Positions 63,606 to 64,000 of a DNA stretch of 64,000 nucleotides are shown one piece after another. The position numbers and the translations under genes were made by a program. The DNA is from Campanula takesimana (Eukaryota; Streptophyta; Magnoliopsida; Asterales; Campanulaceae): the NCBI GenBank assembly GCA_026119855.1, contig JAOWBW010001316.1, positions 186,001-250,000 on the forward strand, given 5' to 3'. Each line of letters opens with the position of its first letter. The stretch's first letter is position 1. The notes under the pieces were generated by a model. It was not told the DNA's origin. It searched no databases and saw only the letters and a program-made list of their open reading frames with translations.

Positions 63606-63992
63606 TTATCTGCTCCTTAAGGAGGGTGAGTTCAGATTTAAGTAGAGATTTCTCGGTCTTAAGCTGGGAATTTCATCACATGATAGTGCTAAAGCTTCCT
63701 TCATACTATCAAATCTAGTGATTACCTTTTCAGCCTTCTTGAACAATTTTTCTTGTTCAGCAATCACTTCATCATTGATTTTGGAGATTGGAGCAGTTGG
63801 TTCAACCTGTGGTCTAATGTATGCTCCTTTTCTCAATTTGTTCCTTGCTCCAAGATCACATCGAGAGAATAACAATCCACCATCGTTTTGAGCCGGAGTG
63901 AGAAATCCTTGTTCAATGAGCTCGCTGATGGTTGGTCCTTTCTTCTTTTTCACTTCTTGAAAACCTGCAGATTTCTTGATAGGTTTATTCAA
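63606..63992 (-). pseudogene. Copia gag internal part (coiled coil)
   Basis: 128 codons with charged helical stretches (EVIAEQEKLFKKAEKVITRF). It is in gag position upstream of the zinc knuckle. The frame is broken on its downstream side, and the upstream start lies outside the window. Confidence 0.6.
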
Positions 63993-64000
63993 GGCATTCA

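Larger units (their letters stand above)
53311..64000 (-). mobile_element. Sirevirus-like Ty1/copia element (continues beyond window)
   Basis: On the minus strand the order is gag, protease, integrase, RT, RNase H, a long post-pol region with an accessory gene, then the 3' LTR. The integrase-RT order defines copia. The extra post-pol gene, long 3' region, polypurine tract AAATAGGGGGAGAT and motifs such as WILDSGCSRHMTGDESL point to the Sirevirus (SIRE/Maximus) group. The coding regions are nearly complete, but split by single-base frame changes. The 5' end and 5' LTR are outside the window. Confidence 0.9.

Overview
The window is nuclear DNA of a flowering plant, almost certainly a eudicot. 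It is A+T-rich, and the only functional host genes visible are long intronless open frames of the berberine bridge enzyme-like (BBE-like) family. Everything between them is plant transposon sequence: Stowaway MITEs, hAT, Mutator-like and CACTA DNA elements, an RTE-type LINE, a tRNA-derived SINE, and Ty1/copia and Ty3/gypsy LTR elements. I cannot name the species. A 100-N scaffold gap lies at 53210-53309.

1-48 kb is a BBE-like gene cluster built by segmental duplication. Copy A (2003-3610, minus) is inverted relative to copy B (10012-11627, plus, broken by two 1-base insertions and with a damaged promoter), copy C (22657-24273, plus) and copy D (35096-36715, plus). A, C and D are intact. Each carries a signal peptide, a His-rich mature N-terminus, the FAD-binding domain with the covalent-attachment His, and the C-terminal BBE domain. 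All four copies have Trp at the site of the second (cysteinyl) FAD bond and Leu in place of a flavin-contacting His. Flanks are shared for kilobases, so one copy often shows the uninterrupted site of a transposon present in another, and this gives exact element ends and target-site duplications (TSDs).

The duplicated units are padded by insertions: a non-autonomous LTR element at 5980-8014; a solo copia LTR at 14044-19354 that holds a hAT MITE and a Mutator-like element, which itself holds a LINE; a paired-LTR insertion at 19378-21337 holding another Mutator-like element; a CACTA element at 25281-33400 holding a second non-autonomous LTR element; a Tekay-like gypsy element at 37330-46095 inside a Stowaway MITE; and a deleted copia element at 46342-47885. 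Where LTR pairs exist they are nearly identical by eye, so several insertions look recent.

48-53.2 kb holds Stowaway MITEs, a G-rich minisatellite, a minus-strand Athila/Tat-type gypsy fragment (gag, primer-binding site and one LTR), and an NB-LRR resistance-gene remnant cut at its MHD motif. From 53.3 kb to the window end lies a minus-strand Sirevirus-like copia element: one LTR, a post-pol accessory gene that appears to have its own TATA box and an intron, RNase H, reverse transcriptase, integrase, protease and part of gag. A GGCGCA motif recurs throughout it, in coding and non-coding parts alike.
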